DNA from: Thermomucor indicae-seudaticae
Taxonomy: Eukaryota; Mucoromycota; Mucoromycetes; Mucorales; Lichtheimiaceae
NCBI GenBank assembly: GCA_000787465.1
Contig: JSYX01000100.1
Coordinates: 1 to 64,000, forward strand
Direction of reading: 5' to 3'
Length of the DNA stretch: 64,000 bases
The translations under genes and the position numbers were made by a program. Of this stretch, positions 1-11,000 are shown piece after piece. The first letter of the stretch is position 1. Every line of letters starts with the position of its first letter. The notes under the pieces were generated by a model, which searched no databases, was not told where the DNA came from, and saw nothing but the letters and a program-made list of their open reading frames with translations.

Positions 1-1623
1 GGATGCGCTCATCCACCATCATCGCACATTTGATGTACGTCGGAAACGTTTCCAACATCAGGTTCGTGAACGAGCGTGGAAGCTTAGGGAGACGTCAGAA
101 CAAAGTTAACACGAAATAATCACCACGCCTACATTGTCACCATGTCCCAGCTTGCAGTATTCCGCGATTGCAGTAATAGACGCCTGGCTTAGGAGCCGAA
201 ACGTAAAAGTGTGCACCAGACGGAAGTTGCCCCCTCCCTCCCAAGGCAGTCAGTGCCAACTGGGATCCTTGGAGGTTGGATAGCAGATTGCCGTACTCCT
301 CCAAATGAAGGACGTCGCCGAGACCTGAACAGTAATACCGTCAGTGTCTTTCCCAAAGGCATCAGCAGAAACAATCAACGCAGAGCTTCTTACCTTCGAC
401 GAAAGCATTTCGGCCCACATGCACTGCAACAGTCGGATGTCTCGGCAAAGTAGGGAATAAGTGTTGCTCCGAAAGAACAACAGGCAGCGAGCGGCCAGGG
501 CATCTTGTGCAATAAGTTATTGTGCAAGTGTGCACATCTTGTGCAGATGTCTCAGCAACCCAATAGCAAAATCTGTAGACAAGGAGAACGTACCACACTT
601 GGAGATGCATGTCCCACATACCATCAGAACACCAGATCCGCCCCGAGATCCCTAACCGATGTCAATTAGTACCTACAACGTACCGGTATCACTATTCACT
701 ACAATTACCCAAATTCCCGTTTTATTGGTCCGAGCCTATTGAAAACACTGTCAGGTATACGATTGTATATATATATATATATATGATCCTTTATACTCAC
801 AACGCTTTTTTTCAGCCTTTACGACGCAACCACAGACTTCCGTTGATGCAGGCTGTAAGACTCCACGTCTCAAAGGACTCTGCCTTGTGCCCGCTTCAGG
901 TATCCGTCAACAAGACGCGGTAGCAACGCAGCCCAATCTCCAGCATCGCTAAAGTCATTTTCGTGGACGTTGACTTTTTCAATTTGCGCATTCTCCGAGA
1001 AAGGACCGTACTCTAGAGATCCCCAGTCCACGTCGCCGGGCTTAGTGACCGATGGGATCCTGTCAGCCCGACGTGACACCCGAGATGTCATTCCGTGATT
1101 CGTTGGAAGCTCGAGAAAACAGCTTGTTCAATCTCTTCCCATGTTCTTTCCTCGTCTTCTCCACCACGGACTCGGCAGGGTCCTTCATGACGTTCATTCT
1201 TCCCGCCTTAGTAATCACCATTGCAGGCAGACGCGCAGGAATAGAGTTGCGCTTGAATAGTTTGTCAATTTTCTTTCATGATGGTTGCCAGTTAGCGGAA
1301 AGAGCAAACAAGACACCAGGCCCTGATTCCAGGTACGTTCATGAATTTGATTGTCAGTCCGATTACCGTGGGCTCCAGCCAGCCCTGATGATCAGACCGT
1401 TTGCGGGCGCGCAAGACCCACTCAATGGAAATAGTTGTCGAGCCGATACTTGATCAAAACAGTTGCCGCGCTTGTTAAGCGTCAATAAATCGCTTAAAAC
1501 AGTTCTAGATACCACCCTTTACAGGATAAACTACGTAGAACAGGAGATGATCTTTACTGTGTTTGTCTTTTGCACTTGCATTAAAGATCCGCCTGTCTTA
1601 TGTCATTTTGATCTCTTCTCCGC
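1..1623. other. Gene-poor left end
   Basis: No convincing gene is visible. Open frames are short, overlap on both strands and do not join through plausible splice sites. One minus-strand stretch (870-1091) encodes a Trp-containing segment, WAALLPRLVDGYLKRA, faintly reminiscent of fungal KDZ-type transposases, but nothing else of such an element can be followed around it. The last part (about 1480-1620) is presumably the promoter region of the glutaredoxin gene. Confidence 0.5.
766..784. repeat. (TA)n microsatellite
   Basis: A short run of alternating T and A, about nine units, in the non-coding left end. It is a simple-sequence repeat with no visible coding or structural role. Confidence 0.9.
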
Positions 1624-2117
1624 ATGATCAACAAAATCCTCAGCTTTCTGTTTCCTCAGCCGTCCCCAGAAGAAATGGCCAAAGCCGAGCAAATCGTCGA
1701 AGACATTATTCGCAACAACAAGATTGCCGTCTTCTCAAAGACCTACTGCCGTAAGCTCATCAGCCTTTCATCTCAACGCGTCACTCTCTCTCACTCTCGC
1801 TCTCTTTGCTTATAATTCAGCCTATTGCCAACGCGCCAAGGCTCTCCTGAAGCAACTCGGTGAAGAATTCTTTGCTATCGAACTTGACGTCGAAGGTAGA
1901 CGCGATTCTACAGTATGAGGAAGCTCTCTCTTTTTTTTGGGCACTCACGATGGACTTTTTTTCAGACAACGGCGCTGCTATCCAAAACTATCTGTTGCAA
2001 CGCACCGGTCAAAGGACCGTTCCCAACATCTTTATCAACCAGAACCATGTCGGAGGCTGCGATGACTTGATGGCGGCAAACCAGAGCGGAAAGCTGCAGG
2101 AGTTGTTGAAAGCTTGA
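1624..2117 (+). CDS. Dithiol glutaredoxin
   Basis: Small thiol-disulfide oxidoreductase using glutathione, about 117 aa. Modelled exons are 1624-1750, 1821-1895 and 1966-2117, joined through GT-AG introns of about 70 nt. The splice at 1750/1821 rebuilds the active site CPYC at residues 42-45, which places it among dithiol (class I, Grx1/2-like) glutaredoxins. The cis-proline motif TVP (residues 85-87) and the GGCDD turn (97-101) that contact glutathione are present. The N terminus, about 20 residues beyond the shortest cytosolic forms, begins with a hydrophobic MINKILSFLF stretch that could be a weak signal anchor or mitochondrial presequence. An AATAAA lies about 10 bp after the stop. Family assignment is firm; localisation is inference. 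Confidence 0.92.
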
Positions 2118-3572
2118 TCGAATAAATTGGCTGGAAACTTGCTAGCGCGCAATCAAAACAAGGTCTTTTGCTGTAGATCCATGTACGCCTATTTGCGTCA
2201 AAACGCGCCAGAATGACCGCTTCGTTGATCATGGGGTTCAAACCAAGGCAGAGAATTTCTCGTTCGTTCCTTTGTATGCAGCCGAGTTGGAGAAAGACAT
2301 GACGTTCTAGACTCAATCGAGGACGGGTTCATGTTAGTAAGCACAAGCGGTTTCATGTAAAGTTAGGCAAAGAGCAGCAGAAGCCCCCCCTTGAGTCTCT
2401 GTTACAGTTATTATCGGCAGATGTTTAGATACACGGTCGTTTCACAAAATGTTCTTCGTCATGACGCTCATAGGGAGCTGGTGACGAACTTGAGAGTATT
2501 TCTGATGCTTGCACGTCGACAGTCCGTTATATTGCTCGTCGTTAGTAGATAGAGCATCAGAACGAACTCTGAGTCCAGACAAGGACTTTGTGCCTTGTAT
2601 CGTGGTTCTCCATCCTTTCACGTATGGCAAACTCTTCTGCACTTGGGTTATCTATTCCAGCTTCTTCTGGGAATACGTAGAGGTGAACTCAGAAAACGCT
2701 GTCACTAGCAATAATGCACAGTTACAGTAGTTGTTTCCTTGAATCGACACAAAGTATTGCAAAAAGGACCTTTTCCAAACGGTTAAAGTTTAATGACGAA
2801 AAAGAGTTACTGTAGAGCCTGTGCATGGTTCCTGTCGAGGACAAGAAAAAGTCTCGAAGCAAAAGAACAAATGTAGCTTAATGTAAAGCACAGACGCCAC
2901 ACTATACTCATGAAGTTGAATATCATAGTGAATATATCACAGAGTGGGCTGCTACTTCCCGCAGCAAGCAGTCTAACATTTGGGATTCGGTGCGCTATAT
3001 AACTGCTATGCACAGGACGAGGTAACAAAGAGACGACCTCCTAGTTACCGCGGGATGGTATTGAAGAGCGCCGTTAAACATCGTTGCACCTTGCGCGCGC
3101 GCACCCTCCACGCTTGTGATTAGCAGATCAACAAAATAAGAGCATGCCCAACAAGCAGTTCCAATGGAGCAGCGTACACTCCTTGCAGACCTCAATAAAG
3201 GGGGGTAGTGAGAAAAAAGAACCTTTTTTTTCATTTGCTGAGCCACCAGCCAAGTGCGAGGATGCCGGCGCGCTCAAGAAAGAAGAATAAGCTTCTTTTT
3301 TTCCTCCCCAACCATTTTCTGGATCCTCTGTAAAGACTTGCCTTTCATGGACTCAACTCTGCCCGTGAGCCAGAAATAGCAATTGTCCCAACCGATCAAC
3401 CCAGGAGCCTAATATCCGCCAGGCATCGTGTAACCTGATCCCCTTTCTTTCGCGCGATCCAAGAGCGGATCCAAAACTATTACTCTTCGTGTGTCATGTG
3501 TGTGCTGTATTTTATGTTTTCTACTAGCACAAATGAAAACTTTTTTTGCTCTTTTCTTCTTCTTTTCACAAC
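2118..3572. other. Intergenic region, no gene seen
   Basis: About 1.45 kb without a supportable gene. Open frames on either strand are under 100 codons, have no recognisable motif and do not splice together. The segment just before the zinc-finger gene is rich in T runs typical of promoters in this window. Confidence 0.5.
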
Positions 3573-4484
3573 ATGAGCGATCATTGCATGGACTTTGACC
3601 TTGGCTCGTTCTCTGAGCTACTGCACCAGAAGCCTCTCGATCCAGAACTGCTCCGGGGCATTCCCCCATTTGATCCATTCCAGTTCGTCGATCAGAACTT
3701 CATACTGCCGCAGCAGCAACCATCGTCCCTGGCGCATCATCCAAACCTATTGTCCTCCATGCACTTTAATATCTTGACTCACACGCCAGAACTCTCACCT
3801 CCTCTAACCGCGTCGGATGATGCGTCTTCGTATCCGGGCACCGTTGTTGTCATGACACCGCCGCAAATCCCGGATATCTCTGTAACGCCCGCAACGCCGC
3901 CATCGCCACCTCCACCTTTGACATTTACCAGCAACACGCCCGCAACACCGGGGTCTTCACTTTCACCGCCAGCTCCACCTTCAGCATTGACCTGCAACAC
4001 GAAAAGCGCCAAATCCAGACGCAGAGCCGCGCAACAACAACTTCCGTACGCACCCAACCTGTTGAACCTGAACCTGGCGCCCACTCGACGACAGTCGCGG
4101 AAAAATAACAACACAAAGTCGCAACAGAAGCAGCCCGAAAAACCCAACACGCCGCACCAGTGCGACTATCCGGGCTGCCAAAAGACGTTCACAAGACCTT
4201 ACAACCTCAAGTCCCACAGACGCACGCACAACGCAGAACGGCCCTACGCTTGCGATCACTGTCCCAAACGGTTCGCTCGGCAGCACGACCGGAACCGACA
4301 TCAGAAGCTTCATCTGGGTATCAAACCGTATACCTGTCCCTTTTGTAACAAGGCCTTTGCTCGTCAAGATGCACTGAATCGCCATCAACGTCCCGAAAAG
4401 CCACACCATCAGCCTTGTGCTAGTGTCGCTCCAAGATCTTCTTTTTTCCAGCAGAAACGCACCGACAAACTGAATCGTGCATAG
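3573..4484 (+). CDS. Crz1-like three-finger C2H2 transcription factor
   Basis: Single-exon gene of about 303 aa. The N-terminal two thirds is low complexity: Pro/Thr/Ser-rich, with many TPPxxP-type stretches and a basic Arg/Lys/Gln segment. From about residue 197 there are three tandem C2H2 fingers. The first two carry the signature of the calcineurin-responsive factor Crz1/Prz1: TFTRPYNLKSH in finger 1 and RFARQHDRNRH in finger 2. Finger 3 (CPFCNKAFARQDALNRH) is followed by a basic tail. Crz1-type proteins bind DNA in the nucleus and are dephosphorylated by calcineurin, usually through a PxIxIT motif; I could not identify one with confidence here, so calcineurin control is not shown. An in-frame ATG also exists 27 nt upstream (3546). 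I chose 3573 because the upstream residues look like untranslated T-rich sequence. Confidence 0.8.
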   Translation: MSDHCMDFDLGSFSELLHQKPLDPELLRGIPPFDPFQFVDQNFILPQQQPSSLAHHPNLLSSMHFNILTHTPELSPPLTASDDASSYPGTVVVMTPPQIPDISVTPATPPSPPPPLTFTSNTPATPGSSLSPPAPPSALTCNTKSAKSRRRAAQQQLPYAPNLLNLNLAPTRRQSRKNNNTKSQQKQPEKPNTPHQCDYPGCQKTFTRPYNLKSHRRTHNAERPYACDHCPKRFARQHDRNRHQKLHLGIKPYTCPFCNKAFARQDALNRHQRPEKPHHQPCASVAPRSSFFQQKRTDKLNRA

Positions 4485-5299
4485 GCTTTCTCTCTCTCTC
4501 TCAGACATGAACTCTTTACACCTTACGCTTTATGCTACGTTGTACATAATATACTCATGACTTATGTTTTTCTTTCGACATGATGTCCTTACCCTTATCC
4601 ATGATAATAAACTCCGTTGCCTCCACACTCAAATGTCGATCATAGCCGTTCCTTTTCCCACAACCAGGGTCGTGGTCAGGATACATTGACTGACGTGGGC
4701 CAGGCTCCTTTCTTTTCTGGCTCAAAATACGCTGCGTGCGCTATAGTGTATATCAAAACTTACTTGCTGCTCTTGTCGTTAACGTAGAAAACGCATTTCA
4801 TTGTCAATGCAGATCAGTACCTGAAAATGGTAACTTGCCACGGCAGCAGGAGGACCGTTTCAATGTCGGGTGTCATCTCCGACTTCCTTTTCTCTCCATT
4901 GCGTGTTTGCTTCTTATGGTATGGTTACGGAATCCTTCCATGGATCTATAATACGCTTATCGATGGTAAAGTGGACAAGCACACACACACTATACGCTCG
5001 ACAACAGTAGCTTTTGCCTGCAAAATATCTGCTCTCTACTCTATTTACGCTCACACTGACGCTTACAGCGCATATGCAACATTTTACGCAAGCACCTTGT
5101 TTTCTAGAATGAAAATAATCGCAGTCGTTGTGCCCTGATCTGTACCCGTGCTGGGTCACAATGCATCATTTGTACCGTCATCCAATCAGAAACCGCCCCA
5201 TTGCACAGTATACATGCACCGACTCCACGACCCGTCTCTCTCTCTCTATATATATATACCGCACCCACTCGATCTCTGTCCCCAAACGAGAACCAAACA
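4485..5299. other. Intergenic region, no gene seen
   Basis: About 0.8 kb between the zinc-finger gene and the methyltransferase. It contains a short CA run near 4980 and CT plus TA runs around 5230-5258, just upstream of the methyltransferase start. No coding frame here is supported. Confidence 0.5.
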
Positions 5300-6214
5300 A
5301 TGTCTAAAGATCCCTGGTCACCCAACGAATACGACAAGAACGCGTCGTTTGTACCACTGCTAGGGTCAGCCATTCTGGACGCCCTGGACCCTCAACCGGG
5401 CGAGCGCATCCTTGACTTGGGGTGCGGCAACGGCGTCTTGACCAAGGTACTCGCAAGCCGCTGCGGATCTGTCGTCGGCATCGACGCCAGTCCAGAAATG
5501 ATCAACACGGCTTCCTCCTCCTCCTCCTCTTCCGACGCAAACATCGAATACCACGTCGTCGACGGCCACCATCTCCAGTCATGGTTTGACGCAACCCAAC
5601 AGCATCCTTTCGACGCCGTGTTCTCCAACGCTGGCAAGTTTTTTTTCTCATATGATTTCGATTCGATTGATTTCCTGAGTCTGACTCGAAACAGTCCTCC
5701 ACTGGCTCAAGGAACCCGTCAAGGCGATCCGAGGGATCCATCACGTCCTGAAGCCCGGCGGACGCTTTGTCGCTGAATTCGGCGGATTCATGAACTGTGG
5801 AGGTCAGTCTTATAACTTCCGCCTCTATATTTCCCCACAGCCCCCGCTTCTCATCTCGTCGAATCAGAAATTCACACCGCGCTCATTACCGCCATGAACC
5901 GTCGAGGCTTCGACGGCAAGACCCTCAGCCCATGGTACTTTCCCTCCGCCGAAGCTTACACTCAACTCCTCCAAGCCAACGGATTCCACGTCCACAGCGC
6001 TGTCATTGTACCCCGCCCCACCCAGCTGGATACCGATATGGCCGGCTGGCTCAAGACCTTTGCATTCAGCTTCCTCCAAGCACTCTCAACCGACCAAGAA
6101 CGACAAGACCTGATCGCCGAGATCGTCGAGCACCTACGCCCGGCTTACCAGCGTGAAGACGGCAAATGGTTCGTCATGTATCAGCGTCTCCGAGTCATTG
6201 CCTTCAAGAACTAA
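5300..6214 (+). CDS. Class I SAM-dependent methyltransferase
   Basis: Predicted 271 aa from exons 5300-5633, 5695-5802 and 5841-6214. Motif I of the Rossmann methyltransferase fold, ILDLGCGNG, is at residues 37-45; the acidic end of strand 2 is seen in VVGIDASPEMI. After the first splice the post-II/III region reads FSNAVLHWLKEP, followed by LKPGGRFVAEFGG, typical of trans-aconitate or UbiE/COQ5-like small-molecule methyltransferases. The first intron (5634-5694) appears to be GC-AG with donor GCAAGT; only this junction keeps the conserved SNAVLHW segment intact. The substrate cannot be told from sequence. The closest relatives by motif are bacterial-like trans-aconitate methyltransferases, which occur widely in fungi. 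Confidence 0.88.
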
Positions 6215-6271
6215 AAGGGGGGCGCCCTTTCCACAAAAAGCAAAACGTTCCTTTTTCCTTCTACCCGTTTC

Positions 6272-6628
6272 ATGTTCTGCCACCTGTTCCATTTTTTCTT
6301 CAACAAGAAAAAGAAGAGACGAAAAAGTATCAATGCCAATAAAATCGATTCCCAATCACGCGTCTCAGTCAAATCAGTGCGATTCGCAAAAGCATCCAAA
6401 GACAATGTCTTTTATACCCACAGCACCCAAGATTACGACAGGCGATCCTCATTCGCGTTTCCTGAACAATGCAAAGAAGGCAACGTTCTGAAAAAACAAC
6501 ATGCCAATGACGAAGACGACGAAGTCTGGTCGGTCGATGAGGAAGTCGCTCGGAATACCGGTATCAACAGAAAACGGAGTCACCACAGCGTCGCCGTTCT
6601 CGTTGCTTATCGCTCCAATATCAAATGA
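6272..6628 (+). CDS. Small basic protein with KSVRF motif
   Basis: Open frame of up to 118 codons beginning 58 bp after the methyltransferase stop. I do not recognise the protein. It has a lysine-rich start, then KSVRFAKASKDNVFYTHSTQ and DYDRRSS, an acidic DEDDEVWSVDEE stretch and a basic end. The combination of a VRF motif with a following FYTHSxxDYDR segment resembles short conserved motifs I associate with small hypothetical fungal proteins. VRF also fits the RVxF docking motif of protein phosphatase 1. Whether it is a separate gene or part of the methyltransferase 3' UTR is unclear, since no intron or start context decides it. Confidence 0.4.
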   Translation: MFCHLFHFFFNKKKKRRKSINANKIDSQSRVSVKSVRFAKASKDNVFYTHSTQDYDRRSSFAFPEQCKEGNVLKKQHANDEDDEVWSVDEEVARNTGINRKRSHHSVAVLVAYRSNIK

Positions 6629-6994
6629 ACCGATTTGTCAGAAATATATATAACCCTTACAATCAATCGCGACGGAAGCAACACATCCATCGCTTATTTT
6701 ACGCTGTTGATCATCACCCTACATCCTCTCTTCTGCAAACTCAACTGATGCAAATGCAAGCAGCGCCTGCTACTGTACAACTCCCCGATACTTTTTCATT
6801 GGTCACCAAAAAGGGGTGCGCGGGGAAACAAACGGACCGTGCAGTACGTAGTAGTAGTTGAATATATAAAGTGTTATTACAAGTAACCTAGTATTAAGTT
6901 TACATGGATGGATGTATAGTACAAGAAAAAAATGGTATCGCAGACTTGGTTGCCTGTTTGAGAAGGGGAGGGGAGGGGGGCCGAGTGCAGGTTT

Positions 6995-7453
6995 TCAGAT
7001 GCAATAGCCAGTCAATGGGCGTCTTGGTATCGAAAGCGAATGCTTCAACTGCTCACGATAAACTTCCCACTCGAGCTCAATTTCTTGATCGGCTTGCTCC
7101 AGCGCAGAACCAAGGATCAATCGGACGTTTCCTGCGAGATTGAGAGCTGGCGGGCACAAAAACGTGGTCGTATGCGGTGGAGGTGTAGGTGGCAGAGACT
7201 CGTGTTCGAGTGTTGTGCCGTCTGAAGAAACCGAGTGGCGTGAGCTGATCGAGGGTGGCGGCGTCGAAATATCAACACAAGTAGAAGCAGCTTCTTGTTT
7301 CTTCTTTGGTTTTGGGATGGGAACTGAACGAGGGGTTTCGAGTGCTGACCGGTGCGATGACGACGATTTGATAAATGGCAAGGATACAATCGAGCCACGT
7401 TTCCTTGAAGAATTCGATGAGTTAAACAAGTCGGACAGTGCACGGATAGGCAT
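6995..7453 (-). CDS. Unassigned disordered protein, about 152 aa
   Basis: Minus-strand frame read from the ATG at 7453. An upstream in-frame ATG at 7537 would add a hydrophobic His-rich leader that looks untranslated. The N-terminal half is Ser/Pro/Lys-rich and probably disordered. The C-terminal 50 residues are of mixed composition with an acidic amphipathic stretch (LEQADQEIELEWEVYREQLK) likely to form a helix. No known domain is recognised. It is kept as a gene because the C-terminal composition differs from random frames and the frame is uninterrupted, but there is no independent support. Confidence 0.45.
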   Translation of the reverse strand: MPIRALSDLFNSSNSSRKRGSIVSLPFIKSSSSHRSALETPRSVPIPKPKKKQEAASTCVDISTPPPSISSRHSVSSDGTTLEHESLPPTPPPHTTTFLCPPALNLAGNVRLILGSALEQADQEIELEWEVYREQLKHSLSIPRRPLTGYCI

Positions 7454-8363
7454 GACGCTGTGAATAAGATTTAAGGGAGAAAGAAGAAGGAGGCGATGAT
7501 GATGGTTTTGGAGAAAAAGAAATACGTAGCAGGTCACTCCGAAAAATTTACCCGCGAAGTTTTTCTTCGTTTGCCACTTTATTCGTTCCTCATAGTTACA
7601 CTAACCGAAAACCATGCTTTATTCTTCCAGAATTGAACCTTTTTCTCTCCGCTCATCCTCGGCAACCAGCAGTTCCAGAGATTGAAAAACGGTCGACATA
7701 CGCTGTATTATGGACCAAAGTTCCGCGCAGCTTTGAAGCACGTAGTTTTTTTCGGTGGCGAATGCATGGAATAAATGCGCGAAACCGTAATCTTTCTCGC
7801 ACCTCCCTGGGTCATTACGTAATGCGTTGTTACACTTGGCACTTGAAGTCCAGCAAGAACAACATTGCTTCTCGTTTGCATCTTTCTAGATAATACGAAC
7901 CACAGAACGGGTCCTTGTATAATTGTGGTACTCTTTCCGGGGTCCAACAGATGAAACATCAGAGAAGCAGAAACACAATGCACAGAGTCGCTATATCTGG
8001 GAAGTGGGCCCCTGATTGGTGTCACGGAGCACAGCACATGTATGATATGCACGTCATCGCAAACCCGTCGGGAAGCATCCAGATGCACCTATAACGGGCC
8101 TTGGTCTGCAATATATGCATGTTTCGGAAAGACAACCTTCAATGCAGACAAGGACCCGTTTATGTTGTGTACAGTGACTAACTTTGCATACTTGTGAGGC
8201 CCAGACATGAGTACAGTCAATTCGAAGCATACAATGATCGGTCATCAGTTCATTAGGGTAAACCACAGTGCTTGCTAAAACTATTTACTGCTTGTTGCTC
8301 CGGAATATAAAGACGCCAAATCGCTCTTATGCAGAAAGCCAATGTGCGCTACTAAAGCTATAG
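7454..8363. other. Intergenic region, no gene seen
   Basis: About 0.9 kb between the small minus-strand gene and the 3' end of the ubinuclein gene. Frames present on both strands are short, unspliced and without motifs. Confidence 0.5.
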
Positions 8364-10762
8364 CTAAAAGTTCCTGTTATGACTGATAAGACTATCAATT
8401 TTCATGGTCGATGACTGCGGCCGAGACGATGGTCTTGCTTGATTCTCATTATCGTCAGCTTGATCTATGATCAACGGGTTGTTGGCTGTGCCAGCCATCA
8501 TACTCTGGTTGGATGTTGATGATGTCGCGTCTAGAATTATCTTAAGTAATCTCACACTCTCTTGTATGTATAACCAAGCAACATACGTCGTTTCCGGGAC
8601 TCCTCATTATTATCTGGCTGTTCTCTTTCTCTTTTTCTCATTTCATTCGCAGAAAATGATGGCAGGAACAAAGGACGATTGCTGGATGACGGTGACGACG
8701 ATGATGCATTATCCGCAACCATTATCGCGCTCTCGCTATCCGATGACGGAGTCCGTCTCTCCTTCTGCAACTTGATATTGTATTTAGAATGTTCTTGGCT
8801 CAATTGCGTTGTAGTCATCCAGCCAGGAGGCCAGCAATTGATGAGCTAAGCGAATAAGTTAGGTACCAGAAGCGCCAAATCTTGCAATGCTTATCATTAC
8901 CTTTAGATAGATTTCACTTCTGTCTTTAACGTCTGATACTATACTGTTTGGGTCTTGAGAGTATTGTCTATGATGTTGTCAGTCAAAGCCAGAAGCTTTT
9001 CGTTAATACTACTAGTACTACAAACACAACTTACGCTATATCATTTGCTAAGCTAGCGGCAGCTTGGTCCTTTTTCAATATATCGTAAAGAAGACTTCGT
9101 GTTGTGTCATCCCATTGGAATTTTGCAGTAAGAGGGCCAGGCTCTTCATTATTGTCCTTACTATCCTCAGCACCCTCACCTCTTTGCACTTCTATAGTTT
9201 TGATATCAGAAAGATAAGGGCGATCCCGGCGTTCCACAAATACTCACGTATAGCAGCGACAACCTTCTCGCGGTGCTGCTTCATCTGCTCAGGCATCATT
9301 TCATCCACGACTGTCTTTAGTTGTTTTATGAGCTGATCGACTTCACTTTGAAGTTGCTGCAGTCTGTCACGCCCAGATTTTGTCGTAAGGAATTTCTAAA
9401 GAAAAAGTCGTTAATATATGCCGCTGCAAAAGCTCCAATCACATTTTACCTTTAACGTAAACTTGTTATAGGGAAGTATTTGCATCAAGTGATGGATAAC
9501 GTTATCGTCAATACAGTCATTCTTTTGAAACATGAGGCGGCCAATTTCCAAGGTTGTGGGTCGAAGATTCGCAGGGAAACGAGCCTTGTACGTGAAACTC
9601 TCTACATGCTATTAGAACACGTCGTTTACAGTATATACGAGCACCTACCACGCGCCGCATCTATTCGTAGCTTTTCCATAAGCCTATGTATATCAGGATC
9701 AAGTGGAAGCTGGAAGAACGAACGCTGAGTATGCCGTGTGTTTGGAGTCTAAAACTCTGCAATTCTTACCAGTACAATTTCGCCCTTCTTTGACTTGGCC
9801 GCACTTTTTTCTTGTTCAGGTGTCTTGCTCTCGCGGAAAACGCGGGATACCTGCGCCCTGGGTGCTATTTGAGCGCTTGCTCGCGGGGAGCTCGCAACTC
9901 GAGCTGGAGCTGGTGCTGAAGCTGGTGCTGGTGCTGGAGCAGCAGCAGCAGCAGCAGATGGTGTTTCTGGCCTTGTTGTTGGACGAGTTGGTTGCGTCGC
10001 TTTTTCAGTTGGAGTTGCAACCTTCGGGACCGAGGAAGATGCCGTTGTTGTTGTTGTGGCGGCTGGTGGTGTCTCCTTGGGTTGCTCTTTTCGCTGCTTT
10101 TCTGTGGATGTGGACTTTCGGATCTTTGGTTTATCCTTCTTTGCAGCTGTCGACACCGCTGCGGCTGCTTTCACTTTAGCCTCTTTCGTCTTTGTCGTCG
10201 AAGATGACTTGACTGGCTTCACAGCAGACTTGGATTTTTCTTGGCGTTTAGCACTAGACATATTGTCGCGTCGAAAGGTCAGAAAATCTCTCTCTCTCTC
10301 TCTCGATCCTCGTTTAAACGTACTCGCTACTATTTCCATCCAAGGATCCGTGAAACACAAAAAATCCCTGGTGCTCCGGGTCTGGCGCCGGCATAGGCGC
10401 GTCAAAGTACAAGTCACTGTCGTCAATGAACGGATCACTGTAATCGTAATCACTCGGTCGTTTACTCTTTTCCAAAGATCATTAGCTCTACAGCAATGTC
10501 AAACCAAAGAACAAAAGTAACATACGATCGGTCCTTCCTCTTCTTCCTCTGTCGATTCCCCTCCGGTCTCAGCATTGTCACGCATAGTCCGTTGCAAGAG
10601 ACTGCGGAAGAATTCATCTCCTTGTGCTTGATCATGCCCTTTGGACGCTCGAGAACGGTCTTGACGTTGTTCCCTCATCAGATCCCGGACCGAAAAGACC
10701 ACCGGTAGCGGCTGATCTTTGATGGGGACATACAGTCGCACTGTTCTCAGCTGATTGCTCAT
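8364..10762 (-). CDS. HPC2: HIR complex subunit, Hpc2/ubinuclein family
   Basis: Ten-exon model on the minus strand giving about 624 aa: 10762-10526, 10466-10324, 10253-9770, 9709-9649, 9601-9450, 9395-9248, 9191-9035, 9011-8945, 8845-8587 and 8530-8364; every junction keeps frame. The Hpc2-related domain lies in exon 2: DYDYSDPFIDDSDLYFD, then a Pro linker and GFFVFHGSL, the diagnostic acidic motif that binds the histone H3.3/H4 chaperone machinery (HIRA/Hir1). Exon 3 encodes a long Lys/Ala/Pro-rich disordered region. The later ubinuclein middle domain is recognisable from KFQWDDTTRSLLYDI and, in exon 9, INCWPPGWMTTTQLSQEH. The role known for the family is replication-independent nucleosome assembly in the nucleus. 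Family identity is strong; exon 8-10 borders are less certain. Confidence 0.85.
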
Positions 10763-11000
10763 GGCTTCACAAACAGTGTGTGAGAGAGAGAGACACGTCC
10801 TTTGAATTTCCGCGATAAATGCCCCATTCCCCTCATCTTACAGATATATCACTGGTTTATTGGTCTTTTTAAAACTACAGGGGATTACCCTGCGATAGGC
10901 ATATGCATGACGTGCCAAGTTACCAATCTGTACTCCTTATTAGACGACGTGTACTGCAAATAAGCGTTTTATTGGTATTCAATGGTTTTGCAAAACGGGC

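Noticed and set aside
9930..9960. A CAG/CTG repeat that could look like a poly-Gln gene on the plus strand
   Set aside because: On the minus strand it encodes the Ala/Pro-rich part of the ubinuclein exon 3, whose flanking exons are firmly supported.
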